Positions 12,745 through 24,383 of a stretch of 64,000 nt of DNA are shown one piece after another. The position numbers were made by a program, and so were the translations under genes. The stretch spans positions 66,678,195 to 66,742,194 of the forward strand of contig CM070562.1 in assembly GCA_036346405.1 (NCBI GenBank), in the 5' to 3' direction. Below the pieces are notes generated by a model. That model made no database searches. It was not told the DNA's origin and saw only the letters and a program-made list of their open reading frames with translations. Source of the DNA: Phyllostachys edulis. Its lineage: Eukaryota > Streptophyta > Magnoliopsida > Poales > Poaceae. Position 1 is the first letter of the stretch, and the number at the start of each line of letters is the position of its first letter.

Positions 12745-13940
12745 TACCATATCCACCTGGACCCTGGCGTAACCCTGTGCCAGCTGGGCACCATGCCGCA
12801 CTGTCCCTTCCTGGTGTGGATACACCATCCCCCGCCCAGCCTCAATAGAAATAGACCCAACCATCCTCACTTGGAGCTTGCAGGGCGTCAGCTCCTACAA
12901 AACGATACACAATTAGCTAAGGTGTCATATAGGTCTATCTTTGGTGCATTCCAGAGATGTACATTACCTTGATGTCGTCGATAGGTAATTGGACGTCGTC
13001 ATGTTCAGAATTTGGAATGGACGCGACGCTACTCCGATGTTGAGGAGGACTGGCTCCCAAAATAACAGGGGCAGCTCGCGACTGGCTGAGGAGTTGATTC
13101 ATTTGATCCTGCAATCTTGTTATCCGTCCTTAAAATTTTGCAATAAGCACTTGTTCCAACCGGGCGTCGTGCTCGGCCTTGGATCTCTTCCTACTCCTAT
13201 ACGTGTCAAAGTCGTGTCGGAATCCATCACCCCAAGATACGTTAACCCTCATGCCTCGCGTACGACCCGGGTGCTCCTTGTTTCCCAGGGCCGTAGATAG
13301 TATATCTTTCTCCCTGTCTGCTTGGAAGGAGCCTTGGAAAGATTCGGTAGTCAATGTATGCTGCAAGAGGTCATCATGTTATTATAGACACTATGAAGTT
13401 ATGGACTTATTAACAACTAGGTAGTTCGACATATTTACCAGACGTCGGGACACTGCCTTGTCTATTGGGTTTGTGAAAGAGACGCTGCCCGAAGACGAGA
13501 CTTTTGCCCTTGCTTTTAACCAGCTTAGGGCACGCTCGTCTGTGATCCCAGTAAATAGCCCAGTTGCGTTCTGGTCCTACGCCGCCCATTCCATGGCTTT
13601 ACCCGCGTACCCAGCGGTGCCAAGTCTGTGGGGGTGAGTGTTTTGTGCCTGGAGAGCTTTGTGCGCCGCACTTTGCTCCTGAAATTCGGCCATCGTCTTC
13701 ATAGCCACAAAGGCGTCCCATATTTCCCGCGACAAGAATTGATACTTCATGAAGGGCGTCCGACCCGTGTTCACGTACTTCGTGACAAGCGTGCTCTTGA
13801 AGGTCCTCCACGCGTGACACATCGCGAGCAACGCCTGTTGTTCCACGCGTACCTTGTCTGCTTCTGGGATAGTGAACGAGGCTGAAAGTTCTATCCACAG
13901 CTGGCCTCTCTGTACGTCCGTCAGAGACTTTCAGCTTGTT
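12745..13940 (-). pseudogene. CACTA second-gene remnant, Transposase_24 (Ptta/En/Spm) family
   Basis: Two minus-strand segments carry family-like motifs. The first (13577-13900) encodes WRTFKSTLVTKYVNTG, then PFMKYQFLSREIWDAFV and QNTHPHRLGTAGYAGK. The second (13130-13366) encodes NKEHPGRTRGM followed by a VSW..GF stretch. Spacing and order follow the Ptta/En/Spm plant transposase domain, which accompanies tnp2 in CACTA elements and is thought to bind subterminal repeats. Stops and frame changes break it; one in-frame TGA precedes the WRTF segment. The Gly-rich 3' part (about 12770-12870) runs into the LTR-A insertion at 12744, so the C-terminus is cut off. Confidence 0.7.
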
Positions 13941-15965
13941 ATGGTGATGGGGACCCGTTCCCTTGCAAGTATCCCGCAGATGGTTCAGAATCTCGCCGCT
14001 GCTATCTTCGGACTCAGAGGGACCCCAGAGGTACTGACCTCCGTGATGGTCAGTCGACCCGTAGACAATTTCGATATTCCTTAGCCATCTCGCCTACGTA
14101 TCACTTCCGTCGGACATCTAGACGCATTCGGCGATGTTGATGTCAGCGGCGAAGACGGTGCAGACGTCATCTCTCTTACTTGCTATCTATATAAGTTACC
14201 CAACCAATTAACTAAAATTGCCTTGTAAACACATTAATTATATAAACAAATAGAAGTTACCCATTGAACTTAAATATAGAATACGTAGTAAAGAAAATAG
14301 AAGTTACCAAAATAGTGAGTTGTGAGAGTGAAGGGGATAAGGGAAGGGTAGTATGGTCATGCACAGGGCAAGGCAAAGAGTCACAGCCGAAAGCCTCAAC
14401 ATTAACATCAGAAACGCATCAATAAATAGCATAAAGCACAAATGATTGATGATATTGTGTGCTCTCAGAAGGAGAGTTGCAAAAGAACAAGTCTTTGCCA
14501 TCTCAACCCTATTGTCTATACTCTTCATAAAGTAAACATGACAATACAGATTCAAAATTTGTGCTCTAAATAATACTTTACTGGACTGTCAAATGACATC
14601 AAAATGAAAATATCACAGAGTAAACTTTCGGTCAAACAGGGAACCAATGTTGATTGTACATAGAACTTCATATTACCAACAGGACTTGAAAAGCCTTAGT
14701 GCAACTGAATACAAAGCACAAGATTAGCAAGCCTGCTACTTGGACAACAGAAGGTCTAACCAACAGGACTGCTAGTAACCACCAGAGCGAAAATGCTTTA
14801 CAACTAGTTCAAGATGACATCAGTAAGTAACAAAGTAAAGCTCAAATATTAATTGATTATCAGTTCAATTTCAGTATTTGACCATCTTCATCATAGAGCA
14901 GAAGACCCACCATCACCCTCAATGCTCAAGAACACCCATCATGGCCATAATCTCATCATATCTAGCACAAATACCATTAATATTGAGGAATTTGCACATA
15001 ATATGGAAACATATTTTATACAAAAAAATAGAAGTTACCCAACCAATTAACTAAAATTGCCTTGTAAAAATAGAAGTGCTATATATAATTAACATTCTTT
15101 TGTTCATTCAAGCAAATATAAACAACATACTTTGAATCAATGTATTAACATTCTTTTGTTCATTTAACCTTTGAAGTTGAGTTGTGAAAGAAGTTTAGAC
15201 AACAACTTTTCAGTTCAGAAGATTTTTGGAATGACTGTTGGATCACCCAAGTACATTTGACAAAAAGATAATTGAATCAAGTGACCAAACTTATTTAATA
15301 GTACCTCAATATGGAAAATCCTTCTTATGAAATGCAATAATAGAGAAGACAATCTAAGATGGCTAGGAATGATACTAAGCTAAAGACTTTGCTAAAACAA
15401 GTAGTTAGCAATTTTATTGATTCAATTAGCTTTGGACATTAAACTAAACAAAGGGCAAGCCAACTAGTGCTAATAACCCTTGAGGTCATTATTTAGGACA
15501 AATCAAGTCAAATCAAATAGTGATATGTATGTCCAAAACCAACAGTGAACAACCAATGGTTTAGTACTTTAGTGAACTAATTGATCAACGAGAGCTTTGA
15601 TTAGGCAAGAATTTAAAGGATGCCCACTGAAGAAATGGAGCAGAGACCGAAACTATACCCACTGAAGCTAACCATGCCACCATCACCCTCAATGCCCAAG
15701 AACACCCACCATGGCCATAATCTCATCATATCTAGCATCCCAAACCCTAACCATCAGAACAGAGCAATGATATCAAGATAATCACAATATCATTTCAGAA
15801 TTTGAAGCCAATCCAGCAAATAAGTATATGGCCAAAGTGATGCACAAACGTAGTATAGGAATACTCACATAGAGGATTGCCGCACAAGAACCTCAAACAA
15901 AGCATACATGGAATCAATGTAGTAAAGCAAAATAAGAAGCTAAAACTACAAGAAAGGTTGCAATA
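13941..15965. other. CACTA interior without recognisable genes
   Basis: This AT-rich sequence lies between the second-gene remnant and the GC-rich minisatellite. A roughly 65-bp segment is duplicated at about 14907-14972 and 15668-15738 (CACCATCACCCTCAATGC...CTCATCATATCTAGCA). A shorter repeat (TTAACTAAAATTGCCTTGTAA) occurs near 14210 and 15047. It is probably intron or leader of the minus-strand transposon gene; no exon was recognised. Confidence 0.4.
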
Positions 15966-15977
15966 CTCACAGTGCAA

Positions 15978-16175
15978 GGAGGAGGCTGGTGCAGGGGAGA
16001 AGGCCGGTGCAGGGGAGGAGGCCGGTGCAGGGGAGGAGGCCGACGTGGGGAGGAGGACGGCACGAGGGAGGGGGTCGCGGGGAGGAGGCCGGTGCAGGGG
16101 AGGAGGCCGATACGGGGAGGAGGAAAACGCAGGGAGGAGGCTGGAAGAGGGAGGATGCCGACACGGGGAGGAAGC
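15978..16175 (+). repeat. GC-rich 18-bp minisatellite
   Basis: Imperfect tandem copies of GAGGCCGGTGCAGGGGAG run through about 200 bp. They give overlapping Gly/Arg-rich or Ser/Pro-rich frames on both strands that are products of the repeat. It precedes the minus-strand Transposase_24 remnant and could be its leader. Confidence 0.75.
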
Positions 16176-16309
16176 TGCGCGTTGAGGCGGTGGCTGCGTC
16201 GTCGATGTCGGGGACGGCGGCGTCGTCGATGTCGGGTGTGGCGGCGTCGAGGTCGGAGGCGGTGGTGTTGGGGCTTAAGGGGCGGTGAACGGGCGAACCC
16301 TAGAGGAGG

Positions 16310-16432
16310 CGAATGAGCGAGAGCTTAAGGAATCATCGAGAGCTTAAGGGGCTAAGGGCACTGGGGAGGTGAACCGTTAAGAGCTTAAGGGGCTAAGGCC
16401 ACTGGGGAGGTGAACGGGCGAGCCCTAGGGTT
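16310..16432 (+). repeat. Imperfect repeats of GAGCTTAAGGGGCTAAGG
   Basis: GAGCTTAAGG(GGCTAAGG) recurs at about 16321, 16341 and 16380. It is followed in the last two copies by CACTGGGGAGGTGAAC. This sits directly left of the internal CACTA palindrome. Confidence 0.6.
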
Positions 16433-16439
16433 ATGAAGG

Positions 16440-16480
16440 GATATCATAGACGGTTCTATTATGGAACCGTCTGTGATAAC
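16440..16480. repeat. Internal copy of the CACTA subterminal palindrome
   Basis: TATCATAGACGGTTC, a short spacer (TATTATG) and GAACCGTCTGTGATA form one inverted repeat. It is nearly identical to the hairpins at 24071-24270 next to the element end. Here it lies in the middle of the element, between the minus-strand second gene and the plus-strand 197-codon ORF. Confidence 0.85.
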
Positions 16481-16654
16481 CTGATGAAAATACCTATCCA
16501 CATGAACCTGGTGACAAGTCTCTTCATTTTCCTGTGTAATGCATGTGTCTCTTCATATCACGATCGCACCAACATCGCTACGGCTCCCAAAGTATCTCTT
16601 CGTCTCCCGCTCCGGCTTTAGTACTTGTTTTATAAATAGATATCCCCTTCTGAA

Positions 16655-17248
16655 ATGGATTTCTCACGAACCTCCTTGATCCCCTTTCTCCACAAACTCC
16701 AAATGGCTTCTCCTCTCGTGCCGGCTGTATTGGCCTACATTGTGCTTGTTTACTCACACCTCTCTGGTCGCAACCTGGCCCAAGCTGTGGACAAGCCTTC
16801 CGTTCGCAATGTCATCTGTTGTAGGCCCTCCGATCTACCGGAGACCATAGCGGCCATCATCTGTCGACTGGATCTCCTCCTCAGACGGACCAATGTGAGG
16901 GTCTGCGGCATCCAGCGAGTAAACCTCATCATGGAGATCGTCCTATGGAACTACTTGGTCCGCACTGAGGATGCAGCCCGGAGAGTCGAGGACGACATCC
17001 AAATTGCAGGAGAGTGGGTCGACCTCGCCAAGACGGAGGAGACCAGGGTTGATAGCCTCTGGGCTATATGGGGCTTGGTTTCGGAATCCAAACGACTACA
17101 AGTGCGAATCGAGCATGCAAGGTCGCAGGTGGAGGCGTTTGATCTGACAGTCGCTGATCCCGCCACCACTGAAGCCGACGAGAAGGCTTACGAATATTTG
17201 AAGGCTAAGATAGGATCGCTAATCCTTTTTTTATCGTCTGTGATGTAA
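16655..17248 (+). CDS. Unrecognised 197-aa ORF inside the CACTA element
   Basis: This is an uninterrupted plus-strand frame of 197 codons, opposite in direction to both transposase remnants. I do not recognise the family. A second in-frame Met (residue 17) is followed by a hydrophobic stretch (about residues 21-36, rich in Val, Leu, Ala, Ile) that could be a signal anchor. The rest is mostly helical with heptad-like charge patterns (about residues 100-185), suggesting a coiled coil. A TATA-like TATAAATAG lies about 27 bp upstream of the first ATG (16628-16637), and the internal transposon palindrome lies 175 bp further up. Its open frame contrasts with the heavily broken transposase genes around it, which suggests either recent capture or selection. 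It could also be a chance frame. No function is assigned. Confidence 0.5.
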   Translation: MDFSRTSLIPFLHKLQMASPLVPAVLAYIVLVYSHLSGRNLAQAVDKPSVRNVICCRPSDLPETIAAIICRLDLLLRRTNVRVCGIQRVNLIMEIVLWNYLVRTEDAARRVEDDIQIAGEWVDLAKTEETRVDSLWAIWGLVSESKRLQVRIEHARSQVEAFDLTVADPATTEADEKAYEYLKAKIGSLILFLSSVM

Positions 17249-19993
17249 ACAGGATATGATCTTTTTTATCGTCTGTTTATTACAAGTGCATAATATTATC
17301 ATTCCACATTACAATGAAGTCCACATTGGCATCAAAATCAGAGATGATAAATCCATAACACATGACAATTCCACGTTGACATCAAAATATATAAGAGATT
17401 ACAAGTCCATAACACATGGCAAGTCCACATTGACATGTCTCATGTTATGGAATAAATTACAATGGAGTAAATTCTTAATTAAAATATAGCCCTTCATGAT
17501 CATCGACGCGCTTATAGCTAGCTTCCTCACTGGGTTCTTCCTCGAGCCTAATGCCGTCTCCGAAAGGAGGCAACTCGTCAAATTGATTGTACTCTTCCTC
17601 ATTCACGACATTCTCAACTCTGACAATCATTCTTTTTCCATAAAGAGCTACGTGTCGGTTCTTATTTGCCAGGTCTGTTACATAAAAAACTTGAACAACT
17701 TGCTTAGCTAGTACGAATGGTTCGTCCTTGTATCCGACACGTTTGAGGTCCACAATAGTGATGTCGTACTTGTCGACCTTCACACCTTGCGGAAGTTTAA
17801 CCCAATGGCATTGAAACAGGGGGATCTTGAAAAGTACGTAGTCGAGCTCCCAAATCTCCTCTATGAACCCATAGTAGGAGTTCAACTCACGTGGCCCGAC
17901 GATATTGAATTGCTCGTGAAACGCATCTATGCGGACACCGCTGTTTTGGACTGTGCTCTTGCTATCCTGAGCTATCATATAAAATGTGTACCCATTTATG
18001 TCGCATCCTTGCTATGTCACAACTGTAAATTTTGGCCCTTTTGCCAACCATAGCAGCGTATCATCACTTGATGACCTCCTAGTGAATCACACCTTTAACC
18101 ATTCATTGAACCGACGGTTGTGCTCTCTCGTGATCCAAACCTCCGACCGGTCTGGATTCTATTGGCGTACCATGTCTTTGTGCTCGTCGATGTACGGGGA
18201 CACTTGGATCATGTGTTGCAAGACCGTGAAATAGGCTTGAGCATATGTATCCAGATCAGGAGTGATTGATTTCCTTCCGATGGTCCCGATACCCTCCAGT
18301 CTCCCCTCATGATGAGATAGAGGCACACCTATCGGTTCCACCTGAGCCATGTAGTCGACGCAGAACTCAATGACCTCTTCGGTTGCATAAGCTTTGATGA
18401 TGCTGCCCTCCGGTCGAGATCGATTCTGTACGTAGGACTTGAGAATTCCCATGTACCTCTCGAACGGGTACATATGACGTAGGAACACAGGGCCGCATAT
18501 CTTTATTGCTTTCACAAGGTGAACAATGTGATGGACCATGATATCGAAAAATGACGGAGGGAAATACATCTCAAGATGACATAGAATCGTCACCACCTTG
18601 GTTTGCAGAGCATCTAGTCCTTAGGGATCGATGACCTTCTGAGCAATTGAGTTAAAGAAATAACACAACCTCAAGATTGCCACTCGGACCTTATTCGACA
18701 AGATACTCCTAATTGCAATAGGAAGCATTTGTGTCATCAGCACATGACAATCATGAGACTTCATACCAATTAAATTCAAATCATCCGTAGAAACAAGTTT
18801 CTTAATATTAGCGGAGTAACCGGACGGAACTTTCACACCATGCAAACTCTGACACAGTTCATTTCTCTCAGCCTTGGACAGAGTGCAGCAAGTTGGGAAA
18901 AGGTACATTCGTCCTTTATCGGTCTCTTTCGGTGCTAACTCGATCCTTATATTCATATCAACCAAGTCACGCCATGCGTTAACACCAACCTTTGTTTTGC
19001 CACTAATGTTTAGTAAGAGATCAATCAAGCTATCACATACATTCTTCTCCACGTGCATGACATTGATGTAGTAGCGAACTTCTAAGTGCTCTCAATAAGG
19101 CAAGTTCCAAAAAATTGACCGCTTCTTCTAGATGTTTTTCTAACGGGTTCTTAAATTACGTCCCTTCCCAAGCACAACATCGATATCCTTAACCATATCA
19201 TAGACCTCTTTCCCTCTAAAAGCCCTTGGAGCTGAATCGTCCTCCTTATTTCCGTCGAATTATTTTTTCATCTTGCGGTATTGGTGAATCCTAAAAAGGA
19301 ACCTACGGTGACGCATATACATAATTTTGCACGAGTTGTTCAGCTATACACTCTCCGTACCATCTAAGTAGTGCGGACAGGCTTTGGCTCCTTTTGTACT
19401 AAACCCCAACAGGTTACCAAGGGCAAGAAAATCATTGATGGTGCAGAACAATATGGTGCGTAAAGTGAAGTTCTCTCGTTTGTACGCATCCCATACTTGT
19501 ACCCCTTCATTCCACAGTGTCAAAAGATCTTCCAGCAATGGTGCTAGGTACACATCAATATCATTCCCAGGTTGCTTCGGCCCTTGGATAAGTAATGACA
19601 TCAAAATGTACTTCCGCTTCATACACAGTCAAGGAGGAAGGTTGTACATACATAGATGGACGGGCCAGGTGCTATGTTGGCTGCTCATGTTACCAAAATG
19701 ATTCATTCCATCTGTACTCAACCCTAACCTTATGTTCCTCAGTTCCGCACCGAACTCTTTGAAGCTCCGATTGAAGTTTCTCCACTGGGCAGAATCAGCA
19801 GGGTGTCTTAGCTTTCCATCTTTCTTACGCTCCTCCGAGTGCCAACGCAACAATCTTGCCTCCTTTGGGTTCGCAAATAAACGCTTCAAATGTGGGATCA
19901 CAGGCAGATACCACAACATCTTAGCAGGAGGTTCTTGCTTCACCTTATCAGTATTCTTACTCTTGTATCAGGATGCTTTGCACACGGGACATA

Positions 19994-22532
19994 TGTAATA
20001 CCCTGGCTAAGCGGAAGCCAAAATGTTACCTAAAAACTAACATACAACAACAACACGGAATAAATTTAACCAACTTTCAAATAGCAATCTAAAAAGATCA
20101 GTATCTAGAAGAATGGATACAAGAATTGAATCAGAATCCGTCAACAATTCAATCTCAAACATCTAATCAGATTGAGTCGATTACGATAATACTATCAAGA
20201 GTCTATATACAGTTCACTAACCCATTGCTAATCCAACCATACCATGAAGGTGGATAATATCAACCATCAACCAAGCTTTTAATTCATGAATGACCTAATG
20301 CTAACAATCAAACTTAACATGAGCCTGGTCTGCTACTAAACTAACGTTCTAACCAATAAAAACTAAGACATTTCTCTAAAATCCAGTAGAACCTCCTTTG
20401 TATAGATGGCTATACCAGAGGTTCAAACAATTTAATATAGCATCATTCAACAATCAAATCCTCCGATATAAACGAATCATCAAAGGACATCCAAAATATG
20501 CAAATCAACTAATGCATCAATGATCAGCATATCTACGAGGGTTAAATGAACTCGATCAACAAATGAATGAGAACATAAAGGGATCATACATGACCACAAT
20601 TAAAACATCCACCACGAAGGATGGTCATAATCTGAATCTAGAGCAATTATCAAGAATATGAATTGTGGATAAATGGACTAGGTTATTCATTATGGCTAGT
20701 GATTATGTGACGTGCACCAAGTCTACCCCTTTCCATGCATGTCGCTGCCTCGAGAGGTACCTAGCAAGCACAACACAGCAAGTGTGAGTCCACGACTCAA
20801 TAAAGTGCAATAGTAAATCAAACATAGCATCATAAGTAGTCAAAGTGAATAAACAATCACCTAAAAAACAACAACATTATACCACAAATCAATCGCTTAT
20901 AATAGCATTATAAGTAGTCAAGGGAATAAATCATCCCATCATGAATAACAGCATTATATACCACAAATCAATCTCTTGAGCAGAAATGCAATGAATATAC
21001 CATAAATACAAAATACTTCACTTCTTTGCAATTACCAGTAATGCCGAGTATGTATCCATCGATACATACCCTAAGCCTGTGCCCTCTAGGCACAGGGACC
21101 CAAAGCCCACACTCCACGAGTGTGGGGACCAGGCCCGTCCAATGTAGGACGGGGATCTCAAGGAAAAAGCCCTTGGCTACCACGTAGCCCAAGGTTCAAA
21201 AATGAACATGCAGAAATGTAAATGCGTATGTCCATTATCATTATCATGATTCATCATTAACAAGGTAGCCTCATTGCTCACCTTGTCCCATCGTTCTTGC
21301 CATCAACATATAACCATTATCATGCAAGCAACACCATATAAACAGTAATATGTACGTATCATCATGTAACCATTAGCATGCAGCATCATGTAAACATTTC
21401 CAAGTAGTAAGCATCATCATTAACCTATGGCATTCAAGCTCAGCAACATTACCAAACAGTAAGCATCATCAATCAAGTATGGCATTTGGGCTCATCAACA
21501 TTATCAAGCACCAATCATCATCAATAACGAAATATAACCACTCATTAATAATACATGCACTTGCCTTCACCGTGAGACAGTAGACAAAAGGCGTAACAAT
21601 CTAGGACCGGGGTTCACCACCACTTGGTAAACAAGAATGACACTACACATCAATCAACCATGCGTAACAGGTCCTTAATCGCGGCACTCTACAACATTTT
21701 TCCATAACCCAAGTTTAAACACTCGATCGACTTAACTAGACTACAAGCTAAGCAGAAATCTAGTTTGGACAGCATTAAAGAAACAAGCATATCTTTTGAT
21801 GGGATTAACCAAAACCCGAGTTTCTTGTCATTCTGGAAAGCTAAGAGCGTAAGCTACAAAATCTAGTTGGTGCGATACTAAGATTTTGCCTTTAACAAAA
21901 AGTGGCACACGGGTCAAATTTACTGTCGGAAATCGACGAACAAACTGCACAGTCAAATTGAAACTTACATATCTTTTGTTCTACAGATCCAAATAAAGTG
22001 TTATTTACCAATCTGGAAATATAAGATAAAGTGATACAACATTCATTGTGGTGGACAGCCCTGAATCGTCCTTTAACAAATTGAAATCTAACCGTTAATA
22101 TTTCTGCTACGTTTTGACAGATTCGTGGACAACAGCAACGAAAAAGACCATAACTTTTAAACCGTAAATCGGAAATTAGTGAAATTAGAACCCATGGAAA
22201 GCTGAAGACATAAAATACAACTCTCTAGGAGACAAGATCCTCAGATTCGGAATATAAATAGATGAAAACTGTCACACCAACCATTGGACCGAATCTGTTC
22301 AATCGCAGTAGGAATTCGATCTACTAGCCAAAGCAAAACATGAATCTAAATCAATCAAAACAGTGAGAAATTCAATTGATACCCATGAAGACCCTCAGGA
22401 TGACACTGATCTAACCACACGAGGATGATCCCCTCGCACTCCCTCTTCCTTTGTCTCGATTGGACGGCAGGCCCGTGATCTTCCTCTTCCCCTCTCCTTG
22501 CTGGGCTCCTTCTCCACTGCAGTAGCACCAAA

Positions 22533-22574
<42 letters not shown>

Positions 22575-23030
22575 TTCTTGCTGTAGCAGCAAAGGCTAAC
22601 ATGCAGAGGCTAGTAAATCCTCTCGGCGACAGACAAAGAATAACAAGAAGACAACACGCACATCGCTGAAGAAGACTAACAAGACGCAAAGAAGCAAAGA
22701 CGCCAGAAAAAGTTGCCGCAATAAAGACCAAAGACGCAAGACGCGAAGAAGACGCTGAAAGCACGCCAAGACGCAAAGAAGAATGAGCCAAAGAGCAAGT
22801 GCCGGTGGCGATAGGGCAGGATTTTGGGGAAGGCGGTGGGGTAAGGTGGATTTGGGGAAAAACTAGGGTTTGGTTTCCTACTTTTAAGCTTGTTTCCAAT
22901 TGGGCCAAAGTGCTATGGGCCAAAGGCCCGGTTCTAATACTCCACCTAGAAACTGAATTTGTCCTTTCTATTTCTATTTAATTTTTATTTTAGTTCCTTT
23001 AATCCCACTTATGAAATTTGGAATATTACA
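19994..23030 (-). mobile_element. Solo LTR-C, 3.0 kb, TSD ACATA
   Basis: The ends are TGTAATACCC (19994) and GGAATATTACA (23030), giving 7-bp terminal inverted repeats TGTAATA/TATTACA. ACATA flanks it on both sides (19989-19993 and 23031-23035). The tnp2 reading continues across when it is removed. Orientation is inferred from the minus-strand start TGTAATATTCCAAA, which resembles other Gypsy LTR starts here. It contains a (CT)n tract and no coding domain. Confidence 0.88.
22537..22572 (+). repeat. (CT)n microsatellite, about 18 units
   Basis: An uninterrupted CT dinucleotide run lies inside LTR-C. The Arg-Glu dipeptide frames on the minus strand at this place are products of the repeat. Confidence 0.95.
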
Positions 23031-24060
23031 ACATACATGCATGTCTGCATACTCTTTACAGTAGAGGATACAATCGTTCTGACATGCATGTATTTTTTCT
23101 ACTTCCATTCCCAATGGACAAAGAACCTTCTTTGCTTGGTAGGTGGTGCTGGGCAACACGTTTTTCTCCAGAAGGATGTCCGCTAGGAGACCTAACAACG
23201 CCGTGAAACTCTTTTCGGACCAACCATTGCTTGCCTTCAATTTCAACAGTTCAAGCACGGTCGACAACCTTGTGTATTCCGGCTTGCAGCCAGGGAACAA
23301 AGGTCTCACCGAGTCCTCCATTAAGCCCTTGAATTTACAAAACTCTCACACACTATAGTTCTCTTCTGCATCGCGTAGCATCTGATCCAGATTTTCATCG
23401 TGCGACCTATCCTCATCAAAAGCACAGTCCACATCTAGCATATCATTGACTTCCTCCACGATGTCATCATTATTAACTTCTTGTATAATCTGCTCTTCAC
23501 CGTGACTGGTCCAACATGTATACCCTTATTTGAAACCCCTTCGAATCAAGTGCGCTTCGATCTGTGCCGGGTTATTAAACATCTTCAGATTACCGCAATC
23601 AATGCATGGACAATGCATAAATTTTATCCCCTTCTTTAACATATCTTGCTCGTCGACTCTTCTAAAAACAAACACGCCATTAATGTACTCTTGAATCACA
23701 CGGTTCACACCGTACATCCAGTTTCGGTCCATCTACGCTACGCATACAAATAACAAATTAGTGTCAAATTAGATTAATAAACTGCAAGTACGTACTCTTC
23801 CTATTGACCAAACATACTTAAATTGATTAGCGATTAACTTATAGCAAACATAAAGGGTTATAGATCATTACCCTCGGAGCCCACGACGAAAATACCAAAT
23901 ATCCCTCAAGAATCCTCTCCTCCTCCCTTTCTCCTTTCCTTCTCCTCCCTTCCTCCTTCCTTCCCTTCCTTCTCCTCTCTGTCGGCGGCGCAATGTGGGA
24001 GGACCTGGTGGCGGCGCAAATGGGAATGGGCAGGGGGGTTTGTCAGCACCAGGTATTTAT

Positions 24061-24383
24061 AATGCCAACCTATCACAGACGGTTCTTACTACGAACCGTC
24101 TATGATACATACCTATCATAGACGGTTTTTTAATAGAACCGTCTACGATAATTCATAGACGGTTTTTGTTAAGAACCGTCTGTGATACCGGAGATTATCA
24201 CAGACGATTCTTAATAAAGACCGTCTATGAATTATCGCAGACGGTTCTATTAAAAACCGTCTGTGATAGGTGCGTCTGTGATAGGCTAGCATTACAAATA
24301 CCTGGTCTCGACAGACCAACACAAACGGTTCCTTTTGAACCATCTGTGATGAAGCGTCTACTATTGCCTGTTTTGTAGTAGTA
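24061..24383 (-). repeat. CACTA right terminal and subterminal region
   Basis: Five inverted-repeat units of about 36 bp lie between 24071 and 24270. Each has the form TATCA(C/T)AGACGGTT(C), a 5-8 base spacer, then (G)AACCGTCT(A/G)TGATA, with small changes. A degenerate unit follows near 24325-24350 and then the terminal repeat ending 24383. In CACTA elements such motifs are binding sites for the element's own DNA-binding protein. Minus-strand tnp2 starts about 330 bp inside, so this is also its promoter region. Confidence 0.85.

Larger units (their letters stand above)
17475..23732 (-). pseudogene. CACTA tnp2-type transposase remnant, split by solo LTR-C
   Basis: Read right to left, the segments follow the plant CACTA transposase order. 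23526-23732 is a transposase-associated N-terminal domain (CPCIDCGN zinc-binding pattern). 23036-23321 (PLFPGCKPEYT, then C-rich C..DCILY) and 19344-19988 (HPADSAQWRNF, LSTDGMNHFG, GNDIDVYLAPLLEDL, LWNEGVQVWDA) are the TNP2/Transposase_21 core. 18621-19058 follows with LIGMKSHDCHVLMTQMLP, and 18159-18596 is DUF4218-like (FFDIMVHHIVHL, RYMGILKSYV). 17475-17978 is DUF4216-like (YYGFIEEIWELDY, ending with stop at 17475). Frameshifts separate the segments. The GD-V-YLAPL stretch matches the usual catalytic-region signature, but substitutions make activity very unlikely. The 3037-bp LTR-C at 19994-23030 splits it within the Cys-containing segment. Confidence 0.85.
12745..24383 (-). mobile_element. 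CACTA (En/Spm-like) DNA transposon, right end and body
   Basis: The right terminus ends CCTGTTTTGTAGTAGTA (24367-24383). This is the reverse complement of a CACTACTACAAAACAGG-type CACTA terminus with the outermost base changed. Internal to it lie five ACGGTT/AACCGT hairpins, a tnp2-type transposase remnant and a Transposase_24 (Ptta/En/Spm) remnant, both on the minus strand. The left terminus is not visible: the element is broken at 12744 by a minus-strand LTR-A whose other flank is out of view. The right flank is Copia reverse transcriptase, so the CACTA was inserted into that Copia. Confidence 0.85.

Noticed and set aside
15877..16316. Gly/Arg-rich overlapping frames
   Set aside because: Products of the 18-bp GC-rich minisatellite; all three plus frames stay open for the same reason.
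22395..22923. 170-codon and 65-codon minus frames with Arg-Glu runs
   Set aside because: Generated by the (CT)n tract in LTR-C.
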